Shown piece after piece: positions 35,681 through 47,869 of a stretch of 64,000 nt of DNA. The notes beneath the pieces were generated by a model. The model searched no databases. It saw only the letters and a list, made by a program, of their open reading frames with translations, and had not been told where the DNA came from. Made by a program: the position numbers and the translations under genes. The stretch comes from Cherax quadricarinatus (taxonomy: Eukaryota; Arthropoda; Malacostraca; Decapoda; Parastacidae): contig NC_091303.1 in assembly GCF_038502225.1 (NCBI RefSeq), positions 30,041,002 to 30,105,001 on the forward strand. Direction: 5' to 3'. Each line of letters starts with the position of its first letter. Within the stretch, counting starts at the first letter, position 1.

Positions 35681-35927
35681 CTGTGAGGAGGAGGAAGATA
35701 AAGACCAAAATGCTTCAGTTACTGTAAATCTTTTACAGGGTAAACATCATATAATATCGTAGAATATATTATAAATGTTAAAACAAATCAACGCGCATTA
35801 ATCATATTCCTTTGTCATGACTTCAGCATGCAACATAACCACAGTGTGTATTGAAAGTTGCAACCAAGTTCGCTGCTTTCCGTAAAGAAAAAAAAAGAAA
35901 ATTGAAAATGTTGATAGATGAGCCTAC

Positions 35928-36088
35928 CATCTAAGATGATGTTGTTCTCTCTCAAGTGTGGCACTGGAGCGGGGGCGGGTGTGGGCGGTGGTGGGTGGGC
36001 CAAGAAGGGGTTGTTTAGGGTGGCGTCCTGCCACACCCGGGCCTTCCTCCGCCCACTCTCCTGAGGCCAGCGCCGACCATGGGACCGC
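35928..36088 (-). CDS. Host gene internal exon, proline-rich with dibasic sites, 161 bp
   Basis: The donor GATG/GTAGGC at 35928/35927 is clear. The acceptor CCTCGTGTGTGTGAG above 36088 is weaker, so the 5' boundary is less sure. The exon has one leading base, 53 codons and one trailing base: RSHGRRWPQESGRRKARV, then WQDATLNNPFLAHPPPPTPA, ending LRENNIILD. No ATG is available upstream in frame, so this is not a first exon. The GRR and GRRK motifs resemble convertase and amidation sites of secreted precursors, but this is only suggestive. The intron to the next exon is 247 bp. Confidence 0.75.
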
Positions 36089-36404
36089 CTCACACACACG
36101 AGGGAACACACAAGAATTATATATATATTGTGTAACTGGGTTACTTACAAGACTATTATGTTAATAGTACAGTAGATTTCCTTAACTCTCAATTAGGACC
36201 AAAGTATGCTGTAAGGATAGTTAATTGGGTTTAAAACCTATCGACTACATGAGAATCATTAAGGCTGTGTGTCACCTATTAACCATCACTCTCAGTGTAT
36301 ATACACTGTGACACATACACCTCTCTGTGTCTACTTGTTCTTCCTTAACCTTTTAATTACTTATTTCTTGTTTTTATTAATCAAACGATTTCTTTGTTTT
36401 TGTT
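36089..36404. other. Intron or upstream region, nothing recognised
   Basis: AT-rich sequence upstream of the first recognised host exon. No further exon with credible splice sites was found. Confidence 0.4.
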
Positions 36405-37475
36405 TGCTAGAAATGCGGAGCAACCGAAGTTGTGTACGAAGAATCATGGGATGAGGTGAACCAAAGTTTTCAGTAACTTGCCAAGCACTAAAGGAGTCTG
36501 AGACGACTATAGATATTGAGGTAGGCATAGTTGTAATACCAATAATTGCAATAAGAACTGCATACAGTTCAGCTGTGAAAATGCTAGCTAAGTCTAATAA
36601 ATGCCTTCGCACAGTGCTGTCCAGGAACACTGCTACAAACCCGACACCATCGGAAGATTTAGAACTCTCAGTGTACACTGTAGTGGCATGAGAGAGACCG
36701 GAAGTGGTTGAGAAAAAGGGAGCGAGAAGTAACTGTAGGTATCTGAGCTTTCGCGCACGGCAGTGGGGAAGAACAGACATGAACTGTCGGAACCTCCCAA
36801 GGGGAAAGAGAAAAATTAGATGCTAGATGAACATATAAAGGGGGGCAACTGAGGAGCAGTCAAGAGCAAATGAAGATGAAGGAAAAAGGGATGGAGTAAA
36901 CAGGGGCACTGAACAAATAACAGATCTCTACTAACATCAGTTACTATTCTGTATGTAGAAGGATCGTTAAGGTTTTGAGAGCGAACAAAATGACTGAGTC
37001 AATGGGCATCACGGAGATCGTTCACCGATTGAACATTCGCCTCTACATATAGGCTCTCGATAGGAGAGGAGCGAAAAGCACCTAGACATAAACATGATCC
37101 CTGATGATGGATGGGATCAAGTTTAGAAAGAGTTGCGGGAGAGGCTGCAGAATATATCTGGTCGCCACAGTCTAGTTTTGATAAAATTAGGGCTGAATGC
37201 AGTCAAGGAAGAGTCTGACGCTCCGCCCTCCATGAAAGATGATCGACGGATCTAAGGAGGTTCAGCTGGCTACGGCAAGTTGTATTCAGGAAGGCAATGT
37301 GAGTTTTCCAGGGCAGCCGACGATCAAATAGGAAGCCGAGAAATCTAACCGTATTATTTGCTGGGATACGAAAGCCATACAAGTACAATGAATTATCAGA
37401 GATAACAGAACACATAATGAAAGTAATTTGATGCGTTGTAGCACCAGAAAATTTTAACCCACGCATAGTGGCTCA
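36405..37475 (-). pseudogene. I-like LINE ORF2 remnant: RT thumb, connection and RNase H
   Basis: Read on the minus strand. From 37466 down it gives an RT thumb region (RFLGFLFDRRLPWKTHI, LLRSVDHLSW), then a connection (LDPIHHQGSCLCLGAFR-like, with ESLYVEAN). From 36780 down it gives an RNase H domain: VYTESSKSSDGVGFVAVF, SIFTAELYAVLIAI and VVSDSFSAWQ. The RNase H has E where D is usual in the first motif, and the FTAEL and VSDS acidic residues are kept. Stops and frameshifts break the reading. RNase H together with this RT type points to the I/Jockey-related groups. The matching 5' part of RT lies at 38061-38428, beyond an inserted repeat. Confidence 0.8.
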
Positions 37476-38060
37476 GTGACAAGTTGTACAAGAATGGTAT
37501 ACAATACCGATAAGATGACACTGAGACGCATGTGCAACATCTGGGTTTCTTTATTGAAACCACTGGATGGTGAAATGTCTACAATAAAGAAACCCAGATG
37601 CTGCACATATGTCTCAGTTTTCATCTTGTCGGTATTGTTTACCATTCTTATACAATTTGACAGACACTGCAACATCATGGAATCTTGGTTCAAAGGACAT
37701 CTCTATGACATTCTTCACGGCTACTACAACTACTACTACAATTTTCCCATCCCTTTGGGTATGATCTATTTCCACTGGGGAATCCCACCTACCAGTGAGT
37801 ATGCCCTCGTCTGCTAAACGTCCCAATCCACCTGACGTTAGTATATAAGCGCCAGGCTCCTTGCCTCTGCTCCAGAATCTTCACGACTACGGTGCTCTTC
37901 ACACCAACTCCAAGACTGAGGGACTGACTACCTCATTTTTTGTAAATAGTTCTCCTGTCTTCAAATTATGTCCTAGAATCTGCATTGATAAAGCCACTGG
38001 ATGGCGAAACGTCTACAATAAAGAAACCCAGATGTTGCACGTGTCTCAGTTTTTACCTGC
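37476..38060 (+). mobile_element. Dispersed repeat with hammerhead-like core, inserted in the I-like LINE
   Basis: Inserted between two parts of the LINE RT. The left part (37479-37661) is a large inverted repeat with ~78-bp arms around GGATGGTGAAATGTC. After a ~260-bp middle comes GTATATAAGC (TATA-like, 37842-37849), then AGACTGAGGGACTGA. The second core is TTGATAA at 37985, GCCACTGGATGGC (hairpin), GAAA at 38006-38009, ACGTCT, AATAAAG, AGATGT. The two cores lie about 425 bp apart as direct repeats. No protein frame is present. Confidence 0.7.
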
Positions 38061-38428
38061 AAACTGTAACTGTAAGAACATTGGGACGATAGTGTGAGGC
38101 ATCATAGCCCAATGTACATGGTTTATGAAAAGGCAGAACAACGGCAGATTTCCACAGCTAGGAAAGAACCCCTTGTGACTAAATAAGATTAAAAAACGTA
38201 AGAGAACTGCTGACGGATGTTAATGCTGTAGCATACCAATACTAATGCCGTCAGGCCCAGCTGCGGACGATTGGTAGCTGGACCTGATGACATTCCTTCA
38301 TAGCTGCCTGATGGCAGACATGGGGGAAAGAAACGAGGGGCATTGATGTAGCTCCCTAAGAGATACGGACAAGATAATTTCCAATCTCTGTGGTAACTTC
38401 AAGAGGTCTTGCAATGTTGTGAAAGAAT
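38061..38428 (-). pseudogene. I-like LINE ORF2 remnant: N-terminal part of RT
   Basis: The minus strand reads WKSAVVLPFHKPC, then HYRPNVLT next to the repeat insertion, and further upstream AAGPDGISIGMLQH in another frame. These match the RT entry motifs (PGPDGI, W..A.V.P..KPG, YRPI.L) of the same element whose C-terminal half is at 36405-37475. Frameshifts and stops are present throughout. Confidence 0.7.
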
Positions 38429-38640
38429 GATATACAGTACCGACAAGATGAAATAAAGACACATGTGCAACATCTGGGTATCTTTATTGTAGACGTTTAG
38501 CCATCAAGTGGCTTTATCAATACAAATTCCAGGACATAACTTGAAGACAGTAGAACTATGTGCAGAAGATGAGATAATCAGTCCCTCAGCCTTGGAGTTG
38601 GTGCGAAGAACACCGTAGTCGTGTTAGATTTAGCTTGGGA
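38429..38640 (-). mobile_element. Dispersed hammerhead-like repeat, inverted copy
   Basis: Reverse complement of the 3' half of the repeat at 37476-38060. It contains CACATGTGCAACATCTGGGT, TTTATTGTAGACGTTTAGCC, AAGTGGCTTTATCAA, GAAGACAGTAGAACTAT and CAGTCCCTCAGCCTTGGAG. The two copies form a long inverted pair on either side of the LINE RT fragment. Confidence 0.75.
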
Positions 38641-38787
38641 ACTGTACGAAAGGAAGGATGACCCTCAACATCTGTAACAGAGTAAGAGGTAAAGTACTAG
38701 GCAATGAGACTGGAAAGGAAAGATGTTTGGGAAGAATAAGTGAAGGAGGGGGTTAGAGGAGATTTGAACTTTGGGGATGTTTTTGAC
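38641..38787 (-). other. Probable further I-like LINE remnant
   Basis: About 150 bp that may continue the ORF2 of the minus-strand LINE upstream of RT. No motif is strong enough to prove it. Confidence 0.3.
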
Positions 38788-39110
38788 CAGGGGTTGGCAA
38801 GGTCTTCAATAAAAAGAGCCACATATAATACTTTTCATACATTTTTCAATGTTCAAGAGCCACAGAAAATATAATTTTAAAATTGTATTTAATTTAACTA
38901 AAATCAATCTTACAAATTTATTAAAAGTACTTGTCTACACTACACTGCACTAGTTATGTTCCGCTAAAACCGCAAGTGTGTATCTTGTGTGTACTGCATG
39001 ATAGTCCAGTTCCATCAGTCGAAATTGTTTAAAACATGTTTCCATCATCTTCAGCGAGTTTAAACAGCAGTTTGGATAAATAACGCACATAGATGTTTGC
39101 AAAGATAATG
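38788..39110 (+). mobile_element. hAT transposon end (terminal repeat CAGGGGTTGGCAA)
   Basis: CAGGGGTTGGCAAGG followed by AAAAGAGCCACATATAATAC and CAAGAGCCACAGAAAATAT is the typical terminal region of Charlie-like hAT elements. Only one end is present. The opposite terminus is not seen before the SINE-like and (TA)n sequence. The preceding TTTTTGAC would be one side of an 8-bp target duplication, but the partner was not found. Confidence 0.7.
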
Positions 39111-39190
39111 TGAATTTAGCCCGCCTCATTGTATGGTCCCGTGGGTTAGAGAGTCGTGAATTTTCACTCACCGTGAAGCGGGCTAAAACA
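39111..39190 (+). mobile_element. tRNA-like SINE head fragment
   Basis: TTAGCCCGC and GCGGGCTAA enclose about 50 bases containing TGGTCCCGTGGGTTAGAGAG and TCGTGAATTTTCACTC. A related segment occurs at 44690-44780 together with a clear B box. The stem-closed, tRNA-sized shape supports a tRNA-derived SINE trace, but the B box is missing here. Confidence 0.45.

Positions 39191-41868
<2,678 letters not shown>

Positions 41869-41945
<77 letters not shown>
41869..41945. repeat. (TA)n microsatellite at 5' end of the RTE-like LINE
   Basis: About 77 bp of pure TA. Together with 39191-40092 it brackets the LINE. Confidence 0.95.
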
Positions 41946-41950
<5 letters not shown>

Positions 41951-41989
41951 TACTTACTACACTGCAGCTCACAAGCTGCAATTTTCACA

Positions 41990-44030
41990 CCGTTGGTTTA
42001 GATTTTGGAGAAGTAGATAAGCATGAAAAGTTTTGTATACTTGAGAGCGAGAAGATGAAGACTCAAGGACAGTTTGAAGCGATGAAGTAGAGACCTCAGT
42101 GACCAAGGCTGTAAAAGAGTTAGAAACAGAGATGCCTGTGGAAGTTGTGACCACAGAGGAGATTTTGGAAGTAGGTACTACAAAGGTTGGAGGATGCTTA
42201 GTAACTCTCAAACAAGAAAGCCGTGGAAGTCTCCCTTGGAGGTGAAGATGAGAGACTTCCGTGACACAGGTTAAACCTTCTTTCTCTTTGAGACAGCACA
42301 TTTCTCGTTCTTTTAAGTAAACTTGTTAATGGCATGAATAAGCCAAGTGAGCCTCATTACAATTAAGGCAGGAGAGAGGAAGGCTGTAGGATGTAATGGT
42401 ATAGTCGGCAGGGCCACAGGTTGGGCATTCTGCCATGGACGTGCAGTGTTTCGGTGGGTGGCCGAAGCTCCAGCAATTTCTTCACTGTTGTGGTGTAGAG
42501 ATCAACTCTTGGACTTGTAAATGGTGTCGTGCAATATAGACTAAGAATGGAAGTTCTTAGCAGTCAAAAGTTAAGTGAGCTACACTGCAGGGAAAGCATC
42601 TCTGCCCGTGGGCAGGTAGTACATGTATCCACTTTGAGAACTGGGAGGTCTTGGAACTCAAGCTACACCAGAATATCAGTATCACATGTTCGGAAATCAC
42701 GCTGAACAACAGTATGAGGCAGAACTACGGTACCACTGCAAGAATTGAGAGAAATGTGTTTTCGAATCGTGACAGGAATATTGTCTACATATATAAAGGT
42801 AAGAAGGGAAAGATTGTGAGCCTGTCCAGCATTTTGCACTGTGACGATGCGTGCACCACTCTTAAGAACATGAAATGGCATATTTTAACCAACATGGCGC
42901 AGGAATGTCTTGCTGATACTATGACCAGAAAGATGGTCAGTGGGAGATATCAGTTGCAGAATGAAAAACTTAGTCCAGTGAGTACTGTGAAACGTAGTGT
43001 GTGAAGGGAGTGAGTGTCATGCTAGTCTTTTCCGGGAAGAGCGAGTAGTAGTCGAAACAGTGTCATTTGTTAATGATCATGGTCGTTTAGGTGTAGGACC
43101 GGAGGTGGTCCGACCAGAGATGTATGGGTGATTTGAAAGTTGTCGCACCATAAGGAGAAGCCAGAAGCGGAGGTCGGATGTACCAAAGGAGTCAGGCGTA
43201 ACCCGGTAGCAGGGGCTGGCAATGAAGTGTTATCTGCAGACGGTGCAAGGGTGTTAGAAAGGTCCGAATAATGGTCTGATAACGAGTCAGGATCGGAAAA
43301 GGGCGCCGCAGCAGAAAGGAGTCTAGAAGGAGAAGTATCATGGTCTTTAGGTCAGTGTCTTGCTTTTCTGAAATAAGCAAAAAGTAAAATATGCTAAAAA
43401 AGGGGGGGAGGGGGAAGGTAAAACGTGGAGGGGTAGCTCCTAGGACGAATGAAAGGGCCACAAAACCTCTCCCCCCCCCAGGCCTAAGAGGACCTCAGAA
43501 CGGCCAGTAGTACAGATGCGGCATGGAACTCATGCCATACTCTACTTTTCATGCCAGTAAACTGTCAATCCAGGATAGCAAACCTCACAGCCACCGAGCC
43601 ACCGAGCCACCTCGATTGACAAAAGAAAGGGTGGGTGGCAACCCACCACAAGGCATACCACCTTCAGCTACCACCTCCCAAAATCTGACAGGTAGCCTCC
43701 AGGGATACACTCGTCACCCGAAAGACATCACAAGCCTCCTCCCGGGAGATCAGAGAGGGATTGGGACTTCCAATCACTCTGTGATGGAGGGAAAACAATG
43801 ATAACCGTCCCGCAGCCTAGGTGCTAGAATTCCTGAGAGGACCCCAAAGGCCAAAAGTAGGAAAGAAAGGAGAGGGAAAGGAAGGATGGGGTAGAGAAGG
43901 GTACTGGGGGGTAGTTAGGTTCGGTCGGAGAAAGAAGACCAAAGGGTCCAATTCCTCAGACCTAAAGCTCTTCACAGTGCCAAGGAGCTCCCCCCCCCCC
44001 TTGAAGAGGTAGATATTCTTTAGCTGAATC
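41990..44030 (-). pseudogene. I-like LINE ORF1 (gag-like, zinc knuckles) and 5' region
   Basis: Minus strand. Around 42500-42340 it reads NCWSFGHPPKHC and then CPTCG with CLNCNEAHLAYSCH: successive CCHC-type knuckles of a LINE gag-like ORF1. Next are KEREMCCLKEKEGLTCV and SHLHLQGRLPRLSC (42300-41970), familiar from decapod I-like ORF1 proteins. The N-terminal part lies at about 42880-42600 (VVLPHTVVQRDFRTC). The upstream part (43450-44030), ending near the C-run at 43990, is probably 5' leader. Several stops and frame changes are present. It likely belonged to the same element as 36405-38428, with the endonuclease part lost or displaced by later insertions. Confidence 0.7.
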
Positions 44031-44170
44031 AAATATTCTTCAGCTGTACTAGATATTCTTCAGCTGTACTAGATATTCTTCAGCTGTATTAGATATTCTT
44101 CAGCTGTATTAGATATTCTTTAGCTGAATTAGATATTCTTTAGCTGAATCAGATATTCTTCAGCTGCATT
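44009..44170. repeat. 20-bp minisatellite (AGATATTCTTCAGCTGTATT)
   Basis: About eight units of AGATATTCTTCAGCTGTATT, with TTTAGCTGAAT variants at both ends. Confidence 0.9.
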
Positions 44171-44378
44171 CTTAATTTGTATTAAGCCTGGCCTTGACAT
44201 AATCAGGCAACCCACTTGTGTTGCAGAAGATATTTAAGACTTTATCACCTACTGTGCTCATGGGAATCTTGTGTTTACTTCTGTGTTAACTTTGGTTCCT
44301 AACTTTTACAAAATCTGCAGCACGATATTCTAAACATGGTTACAGCAATTGAGTATGTGAATAAATGCTTTAGAAACC

Positions 44379-44523
44379 CGACAAGTTGATAAATGAGACA
44401 CTTGTGCAACATCTGAGTAACTTCATTCTGGAAGCGTTTTGCCAGTCAGTAGCTTCTTTAACCCAATGCAGAGAAAGGTGGAAGATAAAGAGGAGTTTGA
44501 GATAATCAGTCCCTTAGCCTAAT
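44379..44523 (-). mobile_element. Dispersed hammerhead-like repeat, diverged copy
   Basis: The plus strand reads CGACAAGTTGATAAATGAGA, CACTTGTGCAACATCTGAG, AAGCGTTTTGCCAGTCAGTA and GAGATAATCAGTCCCTTAGC, the reverse of the repeat's 3' half. Here the core reads GGCAAAACG rather than GGCGAAACG. Confidence 0.7.
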
Positions 44524-44544
44524 GTCAATCCCGCAATCCTACAA

Positions 44545-44680
44545 ACATCATGCACCCAGCGGGACTGGGGGTATTTCATGATGCGAAGGCGTACGTGATA
44601 TGCTCTGAGGTTATCACAACCACGTATGTCTTCACATCATGGAACACACCCAGTCTTGCTGGGTGCATGAAGTTTGTTGG
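44545..44680. repeat. Imperfect foldback (inverted repeat)
   Basis: ATCATGCACCCAGCGGGACTG near 44550 pairs with CCCAGTCTTGCTGGGTGCAT near 44648-44667, and internal segments (GTACGTGATATG and AACCACGTATG) extend the symmetry. It is next to a tRNA-like SINE head. Confidence 0.6.
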
Positions 44681-44689
44681 ACTGCATGG

Positions 44690-44780
44690 TCCAATGGCTA
44701 GAGTGTCGTGAACTTTGACTGGCTCCCCACAAGACGGGTCAGAGAAGCATGGGATCGATCCCCGGCCATGCCACAGTTTG
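44690..44780 (+). mobile_element. tRNA-derived SINE head
   Basis: A-box-like TGGTCCAATGGCTAGAGTG and B-box-like GGGATCGATCCCC are spaced wider than in a tRNA because of an insertion with GACTGGCTCCCCACAAGACG. It is related to 39111-39190. Not a functional tRNA. Confidence 0.6.
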
Positions 44781-44879
44781 TTAAAGCTTCAGTACCACTG
44801 CGTCAAGGTTTCCAAGAACTTCCTGGTAAAGTTGTCAGTGTGAATGGCTATGAGTTATCTTAAAGTTTCGAAGATAATT

Positions 44880-45610
44880 TATTTCATTTTTATGAAAAGT
44901 GAAATGGGAAGCTGATCACAACAGTGCCACGGTCACAACTGCAAAGAAAATGATAGGATGGATAATGAGAACGTTCAAAACAAAAGATGCCAAGCCATTG
45001 ATGGTCCTTTTCAAATCAGTTGTTCTCTCTAGGCTGGAATATTGCTATACAATAACATCTCCATTCAAAGCAGGTCTAATTGCAGCTCTAGAGATTATAC
45101 AGAGAATCTTTACTGCACATATAAGCCCTATCAAACACCTCAACTACTGGGAACGCTTGGAAGCACTTGACCTGTACTCGCTGGAACGCAGGCGAGAGAG
45201 ATACATCATAATCTACACTTGGAAAATCCTAGAAGGAATGGTCCCGAATTTGCACACAGAAATCACTCACTACGAAAGTAAAAGACTGGGCAGGCGGTGC
45301 AAAATACCCCCAATGAAAAGTAGGAGCGCCATTGGTACACTAGCAGAAAACACCATAAGCGTCCGGGGCCCAAAACTGTTCAACAGCCTCCCACCATGCA
45401 TAAAGGGAATTACCAATAGGCTCCTGGCTGCCTTCAAGAGGGAGCTGGACAGATAGTTAAAGTTGGTGCCAGATCAGCTGGGCTGTGGTCCGTACGTTAA
45501 ACTACGTGCAGCCAGCAGTAACAGCCAGGTTGATCAGGTGGCCTGGGCGTGGACCGGGCCGCGGAGGTGATGATCCCCAGAATACCCACCAGGAAGACTC
45601 CGGGTATTAC
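44880..45610 (+). mobile_element. CR1-like LINE 3' end (LINE family C), C-terminal domain only
   Basis: The frame 44899-45456 gives VVLSRLEYCYTITSPFKAG, LNYWERLEALDLYSLERRR, YIIIYTWKILEGMVPN and VRGPKLFNSLPPCIKGI, the C-terminal domain of a decapod CR1 element. The 3' region has GCCAGATCAGCTGGGCTGTG, CAGCCAGCAGTAACAGCC, GTGGACCGGGCCGCGG and ACTCCGGGTATTACCTAAC, typical of that family's end. It is heavily 5'-truncated. The frame is intact but lacks RT and endonuclease. Confidence 0.85.
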
Positions 45611-45683
45611 CTAACTAAATCAGACATGATGAAGGTAAAACAAACTGAAAATGAATAAAACTGACACGCACAAAAATACAAAG

Positions 45684-45862
45684 TTAAAATTAGGCACAAG
45701 TGCAACATCTTTATCATAGATGTTTCTCCATCCAGTGGCTTTATTAGTACAAATGCAATGACATAATTGGAAGACAGTAGAACTATATACAAAACATGAG
45801 GTAATCAGTCCCTCATCCTTGGAGTTGGAAGAATCTTGTCGGTATTATATACCTTTCATGTA
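45684..45862 (-). mobile_element. Dispersed hammerhead-like repeat, inverted copy
   Basis: The plus strand reads GCACAAGTGCAACATC, ATAGATGTTTCTCCATCCAG, TGGCTTTATTAGTAC, GAAGACAGTAGAACTATATA and AATCAGTCCCTCATCCTTGG, parallel to the copy at 38429-38640. Confidence 0.72.
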
Positions 45863-45897
45863 CAAAAAACACAAAGGTTCTTTCAGCAATAAGTGTA

Positions 45898-46077
45898 CAG
45901 AGCAGCCGGTGGTACTGTAGTCTGGTTCTGATACAGAGCAGCCGGTGGTACTGTAGTCTGGTTCTGATACAGAGCAGCCGGTGGTACTGTAGTCTGGTTC
46001 TGATACAGAGCAGCCGGTGGTACTGTAGTCTGGTTCTGATACAGAGCAGCCGGTGGTACTGTAGTCTGGTTCTGATC
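45898..46077. repeat. 36-bp minisatellite, five near-identical units
   Basis: Five units of CAGAGCAGCCGGTGGTACTG followed by TAGTCTGGTTCTGATA. The lack of divergence suggests recent amplification. Confidence 0.93.
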
Positions 46078-46489
46078 TATTATGGTTTAGTGTGACGTAA
46101 ATATAATCGCCACGGAAGATAGGAGAAGATTCAGTAACATTAAATGGAAGATTGAAATTTGGATACCCGCAGCAGAATAAGCCTGAGTTCTATTGAGAAG
46201 CATGAGTTAACATAGTGTAGCGTAGTATACCAAAGGCACAGATCTGAGTGAACTTTTAATGAGATGGTAACCCAGCTGGTCAAGGTCTCGGATACAAGGT
46301 GACTAGCAGACAGAGGAGAAAAGCCGCACCTAGAATGGCAGTCACTCATACATAGGGTTGATGTCCACAATAACAGGATATGTTGTGAAGAGGAATTAGT
46401 TCTTTAAATCCCTCGAAGTTGGCTGACTCACTCTCACAACACTCGGAGATCGTCAGAAAGCTGCATAGTCAAGTAACTTCCTTTAGGTT
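46078..46489. other. Nothing recognised
   Basis: About 410 bp without an identifiable gene or repeat. Confidence 0.4.
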
Positions 46490-46640
46490 TGTAGTAAGAC
46501 AAGTTGTGGAGAAAATTCTACAGAAAGGGGGGTATCAGCCCTCTTAGCCCCCTTCAGTTCCCTTCAGCTCCCTGAGGGGCTTGAGGGACTCAGCCCTCCC
46601 GAGGCTGAGTCCCGCATAAACAGTTTAATTGAATCGGCAT
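46490..46640 (+). repeat. Unidentified dispersed repeat D, left part
   Basis: Contains AAGTTGTGGAGAAAATTC, GGGGGGTATCAGCCCTCTTA and CAGCTCCCTGAGGGGC. Its reverse complement appears at about 49170-49320 and a related direct copy at about 47880-47970. Confidence 0.65.
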
Positions 46641-46659
46641 GCGGCTCCAGTGTCATGAG

Positions 46660-47205
46660 TGTCATGAAACGTTTCGCCACACAGTGGCTTCATACAAAGT
46701 ATAAATGGGTAAGGAGAGGAGGAGATTGAGGTAATCAGTTCCTCAGCCTGGCGAAATCTGTGGCAAAACGTTTCTTCAATAAAGATTTCCATATGTTGCA
46801 TAAGTGTCTCGATTCTTCAACTTGTCGGTTTTCAAAACCATTCAACACATCTGTCAGACACTGCAACATCATGGGATCTTGGTACAAAGACTTCAACACT
46901 TGCCCAACCTTTGGACGACGACCTACTTACACTAGTGGCAGGTCCCACTGTGATCCCGGCTCCTCCTGCTTTGACTCACCTGACTGCAGTATATAAGCCA
47001 CCTCTCTGGCCCTATGCTGCACTTCCTACAAGAGTAATGGACTGAACATATCGATTCCAGGTTGAGGGACTGATTACCTCAAACTCCTCCTCTCTTTACC
47101 CGTTTCTACTTTGTATTGGACTGATGAAGCCACTATGTGGCGAAACGTTTCTTCAATAAAGATTCCCATATGTTGCATAAGTGTCTCAATTCTTCAAAGT
47201 GTCAT
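46660..47205 (+). mobile_element. Dispersed hammerhead-like repeat, composite copy with best core
   Basis: An inverted piece (46665-46745, ACGTTTCGCCACACAGTGGC) adjoins a forward copy. The forward copy has a first core (CTGTGGCAAAACGTTTC with AATAAAG, near 46760-46790), a middle with GCAACATCATGGGATCTTGG, a TATA-like GTATATAAGCC (46990-46997), and a second core: CTGATGA 47121-47127, hairpin GCCAC-TAT-GTGGC 47129-47141, GAAA 47142-47145, AATAAA 47155-47160, ATATGT further on. The first and second cores lie about 380 bp apart. This is the copy closest to the canonical hammerhead CUGAUGA...GAAA pattern. Confidence 0.72.
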
Positions 47206-47860
47206 GAGTCATGCCACCACTTCTTGCACCACAGTGTTCGTTGCAATACGAGTGACAGTGAAACGAGAAAAATGACTCTTTCCCACAGCAGGAAAATTAC
47301 AGAAAACCCTGAACCACTTTACCTACAAGGTGGGAATAAGATGAACTGTCGTATATAACTAGATAACAAGAAATCGACCATTTTGTACCGAATACTGTGA
47401 CGATGTTAAGCAAGAAGAGAAATCATGCTGAAGTCAGCATTCAGGGCCCGCACCAGGGCATAGTGCGCAGAAGGGCTTAGATTGCTTCACGAATCGAAAG
47501 GCGAAACGCTTCACACGGGCATCATCCTGGGACAATAGCGATCAGTGCGCTCTCGACTCTTGTTCATTGACGATCTCAGAAATTCACGGTATAACTATTA
47601 CACAGTGAATTGTGATCTTCCTGTTGTAAAATTACCACGAAACTAAAGACAAATCTTGGACTGAGCTGTGTAGTGTAATAAGTGTGAATGTAAGCAGAAC
47701 AATCCCAGTGGAAGACAGTGTGGCATTCCTCGAGAAACTCTAGCTCCAGCCAAGACACTTATTTTGGGATCAAATTTTCCCTACCACAAGCCAGGGAAAA
47801 AATTTGGGTCAGATACAAATACCCAAGTAAGTCTAGACATACTCACTCCTAGTTAGGTTG
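47206..47860 (+). repeat. Unidentified dispersed repeat D, forward copy 1
   Basis: Shares CAATACGAGTGACAGTGAAA, TAACTAGATAACAAGAAATC and AAGTCAGCATTCAGGGCC with the inverted copy at 48830-49330. It shares CAGGGAAAAAATTTGGGTC and AGACAAATCTTGGACTG with the next copy. No protein frame is recognised. Confidence 0.65.
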
Positions 47861-47869
47861 GATGCAGCT

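Noticed and set aside
44899..45456. Independent 185-codon host gene
   Set aside because: The sequence is the C-terminal domain of a CR1-like LINE followed by its usual 3' tail.
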